Of a stretch of DNA of 64,000 bases, positions 58,241 to 64,000 are shown in pieces. Numbering within the stretch: the first letter of the stretch is position 1; each line of letters opens with the position of its first letter. The notes under the pieces are model-generated. The model saw nothing but the letters and a program-made list of their open reading frames with translations. It searched no databases and had not been told where the DNA came from. The DNA comes from Platerodrilus igneus. Its lineage: Eukaryota; Arthropoda; Insecta; Coleoptera; Lycidae. Where the stretch lies: contig JARFIW010000115.1 in assembly GCA_036346225.1 (NCBI GenBank), positions 1,824,501-1,888,500 on the forward strand, given 5' to 3'. The position numbers were made by a program, and so were the translations under genes.

Positions 58241-61200
58241 TTAAAATTGTGACGTATTACAATTTTATTAAAGTTAGTAAAATTCCATTAAAATCATAAA
58301 CATTTTGTTAACATTATTGGAAATTTCAAAATCATTAAATTTTTAAATCGCAGAAATTTTAAACATTTAGCTAAACTTTTTACAATTTGAATAATTTTTA
58401 CGATTTAGTTTAAATTACTAAATTTTTAGAGCTGACGGATTTTGTTAAAATCATTTGAAATTGTTAAAATTTTGTTAAAATGATAGGAATTTTAAGAATT
58501 ACCTCAAATTATTATTCATTAGTTTGGCGTAAATTTTAAAATATTTATTAAAATTGTTAAAATTTTAAAAGTATCAGTGATGTGGTAAAAATTATTAAAA
58601 TCTGATTAGGATTTTTATTATAGTAAAAATAATACTCTAACTTCTAAAACTGTTGACACTTTGTTAAAATCTCTAAAGAATTTAAAAATTTTGTTAAAAT
58701 AATTGGAATTTTAAAAATCATTAAATTTTAAAATCGTAGAAATTTTAAAAACTTGTAAGAATTTTACAACTTAAATAATTTTTACGATTTGGTTTAAATT
58801 ACTAAAGTTCAATTAGGCTTCTTATTATTGTAAAAATCCTATTCAAATTTTTAAAACTGCCGGTATTGTGTTGAGATTACTGAAATTTTAATAATTTTTA
58901 GAATTACGATTAACTTATTAAATTATATAAATGCGTAAATTTTAGCAATTTTATTAAAATTAGTAAAAATTTTAGAAGTATTAAAATTGTTAAAATTAGT
59001 AAGTTTCTTTTAAAATTAATAAATCTGTTAAGGTTTTAATAAAGTTAGTAGAATGTTTAAAAATTCGATCAAGATTCTTAATAAAACTAAAAGCAGTTTT
59101 AAATTTTTAAAGCTGTTGGTGTTTTGTTAAAATCTCTAAAATGTTAAAATTATAAAATTTTCAGATCACAGAAATTTTAAAAATCTTATTAAAATTGTTT
59201 TAAAAGTTTTTAAATTATTAAAATTGGGTTTAAATTATTGAAAACTGATTAGGATTCTTAATATTACGAAAAACATATCCAACTTTTAAAGACGCCCGAA
59301 GTATGTTAAAATCTTTGAAATTTTTTAAATCTTGTTAAAATTATTAGAATTCTTAAAAATTCAAATAATTTTAACAAAATTTAGGTGTGTAGAGATTTTA
59401 ACAAAATGCTTATCGTTCTAATAATTTGAAAGTGGTATACGCAATATTAAAAATACTAATCAGTCAATTTAATAACTTTGTTAAAATCCCAATAATTTTA
59501 ATAATTTTAACCAAATTTTAAAAATTTTGATAATTTAAAAATTTTTATATTTTTTTTTAATTTCTGCCATTTCAAATTTTAACAATTTTTAAAATTCAAG
59601 TAAATTTAACAAAATTTAGATGTTGAAAGATTTTAACAATATGTTTACCGTTTTAAAAATTTGAAAATGGTATTTGCAATATTTATAACTCTAATCAGTC
59701 AATTTAATAATGTTATTAAAATCTCAATAAATTTAATAATTTTAACCAAATCTTAAAAATTTTGATAATTTAAAAAATTTTTAAAATATTGATAGCCTTA
59801 ATTTGAATATTTATAGTGAAATTGTACAAATTCAAATACATTTAACAAAATTTTAACAAGTTTAATAAATCGATTATGATGCTTGACGATTTTAATAACT
59901 TTAATAAAATTTAATTTAAATTTTACAACTGTTAACATTCTTTGTAATAATAAAAATTATATTAAAATCAATATTCAAAATTTTTGAAAATTTCGCCAAC
60001 ATTTTAACAAAATTGTATACATTTTCACTACTCTAACAAAATTTTAAGAAATTATTTTTATTGAATTGGTTCACCATTTGGGATGACCTCATTTATTTTC
60101 TAACAATTTCTGAAATTTTAAAATTTTAACAAACTTTGCAAAGTTTTAATAATTACAATTTTTTCTTAACTACACTGAATATTTAATAAAATTAGAGCCA
60201 TACTAATAATTTAAATAAAATTTAACAATTATAATAAATTCCTAGTGAAGATTCTAAACATTTTAATAATTTAAACACGATTTAAACAATTTCTATAAAA
60301 TTTTAAAAAATTCAAAATTTTAAAATTTAAATATAAAATAAATTAAAAACTATTAATAATCTCGACAACATTTTAACAATTTTTAAATATTTAATTTTTT
60401 AATTTCAATAGTTTTAACAGAATTTTAACAAATTCTTAAATTTGAATTTAATTTTTTAAAATATCAATAATTTTAACAAAGGTTTAACAATATTCTCGTA
60501 ATGTTATTAACATTTTAACAATTTTTCAAATTTTGACAATTTTAATAATTTTAGTGATATTCTCGTAACTTTACTAACATTTTAACAATTCTATTGATCT
60601 TAAATTTTTATATTCTTAGCAGAATTTTAGAAGCTTCAATAATTATGACAAGATTTTCGCAATTTTAACAATTCGGGTATAATTTTAACATAATTTAACA
60701 ATTTTGAGAAAAATTCAACAATATTCCAATAGTTTTATCAACATATTAACAATTTTACAAGTTTTAACAGCTTTCAGAAAATTTTAATATCTTTTAAGAT
60801 CTTAAATTTTAAATTTTTAACATAATTTTTAAAATTTTAATAATTTTAACAGAATTTTAGAAATGTTCAATATTTTAATACAATTTCTACCGATTTTGAT
60901 AACAGCTAACAGAATTTAAAAAATTTAGTAATTTTTATTTTTGCAGTTTTTGAAATTTCCGTAAGTTAAAATTGCCTTTAAATTATTAAAAGTGTTGGGT
61001 TTTTGTTAAAAATTTAATAAAATTGACAAAAAATTAATTTTTATTAACACTGACGCATTTAGTCTTAGCAATAATAAAATTTTAAAGAACGGTAATAGAA
61101 TTAATAAAGTTGTATTAATTTTATTAAATTATTAAAGTTGTTGAGATTGCTAAAACTTTGTTAAAGTTGTTAAAATTTAATTAAAATTAGAAATTAAAAC

Positions 61201-64000
61201 CATTACAATATTAAATTTACTTAAAATTGTTAAAATTTAGAATTGCAAATCGTTTTAATATTTTTAAAAAATTGTTAAAATGTTAAAAACTGTATGATAT
61301 TGTTAAACATTTATTAAAATTATTAAAACTTGTAAAAAATATTAAAAGTTTGCGCGAACTATATCTTTAAAAATTTATTAAAATTGACAAGATTACTAAA
61401 AAGTTAATACAATTATGAGAGTATTGTTAAGCATTTATCAAAAGTATTAAAACTAATAAAAATAATATTCGACTTGCTAAAATTTGTTTAATATCATAGA
61501 AATTTTTCACTTTTTTATAATTCTGCTAAGGTGATTAAAATTTAGGGTGACTAAAGCTTTTAAAATTTTATTAAAATTGTTAAACAATTCATTGTAATAT
61601 TGTTAATCATTTATTAAAATTTAAAAAGTATAAACTGCTAAAGCTTTGTTAAAACTTGAAAGTTTTAAAATTTATTAAAATTGTTAAAATATCAAAAATT
61701 GTTAAAATGTTAATAACATTACGAAAATATTATTAAACCTTTGTTAAAATTATTAAAATTGATAAAAATCAAATTTAGATTAAAGAATTTGTTAAAATTC
61801 TGTTACAACTATTGCAATTAAAAAAAAGAATTTCAAATATTTAAAATTTGTTAAAATGTTGTTGAGATTATCAATAATTTTTAATTTATTAAAGTTTCTA
61901 TCAGTCAAATTATTAAAACTGGTAAAATTTAATTAAAATGAATTATTCATAAAATTTCTAAAATTTTAAAAATTTTATTAAAATTTTAAAATTATGAAAA
62001 CTTTTATGATTCGTTAAAATTATTAAATTTGTTGGGATTTTAATTTTAATAAAGTTATTAATTTGAGTAAAAATCCAATTAGTATTCTTAATAATGTGAA
62101 AAACATTTTCAGATTTTTAGAACTGTCAGTATTTTGTTAAAATTTCTAAAAACGTAAATTTTGTTAAAATTATTTGATCTTTTAAAATTATCCCAAAATT
62201 ATTAAAATTTAAGGTCGCAGAAATTAAAGAAATTTTATTAAAATTGTTAAAATTTTTTTAATTATCAGAGTTTTAGGATTCGGTTAAAATTATTAAAATC
62301 TGTATAGAATTCCTTTTATTGTGAAGATCATATTCAACATTTTAACACTGCCAAAAATTTGTTAAGGTCATTGAAATTTTACGAATTACATTAAATTATT
62401 AAAATTTTTAGAATTTTCAAAATTCCTATAGTTGGTAGATATGGTAAAAATTAATAAAATTGTTAGGGTTTTTATGAAGTTGTTAAAATGACCAAAATAT
62501 TATTAAGATCCATAACATTGCAAAAATTATTTTCAAATTTTTAAAACTGTTGGCATTTTAATAAAATCTCTAAATATTTTTAAAAATTTTTTAAATTTTT
62601 GGAATTTCCAACTTATACAAGATTATAAAATTTTAAAATCGCAAAAAATTTACAAATCTTACTAAAATTGTTAAAATTTTATTTTTATTAAAAACGGATT
62701 AAAATTTTTATTATTGTAAAAATCATATCTAAATTTGTAAAGCGGCCGAGTTATGTTAATATCATTAAAGTTTTTAACATTTTGTTTAAAATTATTGAAA
62801 TTTTTTAAATTATGCAAAAAATGATACATTTGAAAATTGCAAAAAATTTTAAAATTTTATTAGAGTTGCTAAAATTTTTAAAATTATCAGAATTTTTAAT
62901 ATTTCGTTACAACTATTAGAACCCGTCTAAGATTTTTGTTGTTTTATAAATCATATTCAGATTTTTAAAATTGCCGCAATTATTTTAAAGTCATTCAAAT
63001 TTTTAAATGTTAAAATTATTGGAGTTTTTAAACTGTGGTAAAATTATCAAATTTTTAGGTCGCAAAAGTTTAAATATTCTTATTATTAGCAAAATTATTA
63101 AAATTTGGCTGGATTTTAGTTAGAATTTTTAAAATTTGGACAAAATTAATAAAATTTAAGATTATTTTATTAAAATCGTTAAAATTATTAAAATTTTTAA
63201 AATTGTTTTAGTTAAAATAATATAATTGTTAAAATGTTCATAATGATTTTGAAATCACTCAACTTTTATTAGGATTCTTATAATTGACAAGAGTCATTTC
63301 CCAATTCTTAGCACTTGGAATTTTGTTAAAATCATGAAAAAATTTTAATTCAGCTAAAATATGAAAGTTTAAGTAACTTGAAATATATATTAAAATAATT
63401 AAAATAATGGAAATGCTAAAATTATTAAAATTCAAGATCGTTAAAATTTTAAGAATTTTATTAAATTGTTAAGCTTTTAAAAATTATCAAGTTGAAAGAT
63501 TTGTTGAAATTTATGAAATAGCTAAGATTTTAATAGTTATTAAACTCTGATTAAGATTCGAATATAACTTTTACCAACTCTGAAAGGGATAAAAAGCATT
63601 TAACAATATTTTTATAACTTTATCAACATCTCAACAATTTTGCAAATTTATCAATTTTAATAAAATTTTAAAACTTCTATAAATTTAAATTTTAATAACT
63701 ATAACAGATTTCTAAAGATATAAATAAATTTCATATAATTTTAGAAATTCTATTAATTCGCTCACAAATTTTAATAATTTTTATAAAAGTATAAAACCTT
63801 GTTAAAATCTTAAAAATTCTATAAATTTTAATATTTTAATAAAATTTTAAAAATTATCATGATAATAAATTTTTATATTTTTGGCAGAATTTAAAAAATT
63901 TCAATAATTATAACACAATTTTCGCAATTCTAGTAATTCGGGTATAATTTTAACCTAATTTAACAATTTTGAGAAAACAACAATTTTCTAATAGTTTTAT
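58241..64000. repeat. Degenerate TTGTTAAAATTATTAAAA simple sequence in alternating orientation
   Basis: Almost only A, T and short TTAAAATT-type words. The diagnostic asymmetric word is TGTTAAAAT at about 58240-59350 and 60970-63550, but its complement ATTTTAACA at about 59350-60970 and 63570-64000. No gene recognised. Confidence 0.85.

Overview
The window is nuclear DNA from an animal, probably a bilaterian. The decisive evidence is a spliced LIM-homeobox gene of the LMX1 class on the minus strand. Six exons can be read: LIM1 at 55067-55241, LIM2 at 8448-8665, the homeobox split over 7977-8173 and 7818-7932, and two C-terminal exons at 3354-3530 and 2901-3118. All five junctions have GT..AG signals and matching phase. 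The exons join into 365 codons plus a stop and end with the LMX1 C-terminal signature NPID.LYSMQ.SYF. The 5' exon(s) were not found and probably lie beyond base 64000. I cannot name the species.

Almost everything else is intron or flank of this one gene, and most of it is tandem repeat. 1-2045 is a degenerate 7-bp array (TACGCAT). 2046-2900 is the 3' flank. 3686-7690, inside the 4.3-kb intron, is a 10-bp array (ACGATACGCT) with 53 perfect ACGATACGTT-type units at 6861-7390. 8990-54890, inside a 46.4-kb intron between the LIM1 and LIM2 exons, holds in order: a ~198-bp satellite, a 13.1-kb palindromic mobile element inserted into it, related ~120-bp and ~237-bp satellites, a TCACGTTACG-type array with ~635-bp and ~350-bp higher-order units, a ~340-bp A-rich array and a ~320-bp array. 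Upstream of the LIM1 exon are a ~165-bp AT-rich array and a long field of TTAAAATT-type simple sequence that flips orientation several times.

The most unusual object is the element at 10395-23527. It is flanked by a perfect 6-bp duplication (CAACTA), and neighbouring satellite units show what the empty site looked like. Its ends are AG..CT. Essentially the whole element is one inverted repeat: two arms of ~6.6 and ~6.2 kb around a 289-bp asymmetric loop. The loop carries the upstream part of a gene whose remainder is present in both arms. The arms hold a zinc-finger gene and two other unrecognised coding segments, mostly disrupted by one-base homopolymer differences between the arms. End structure and duplication length suggest a Maverick/Polinton-like integration, and the architecture resembles a 'snap-back' genome. 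That is inference; no polymerase, integrase or capsid gene is visible.

One part of the large array (about 42270-43220) looks like poorly corrected or mis-joined assembly and should not be read as biology without checking.
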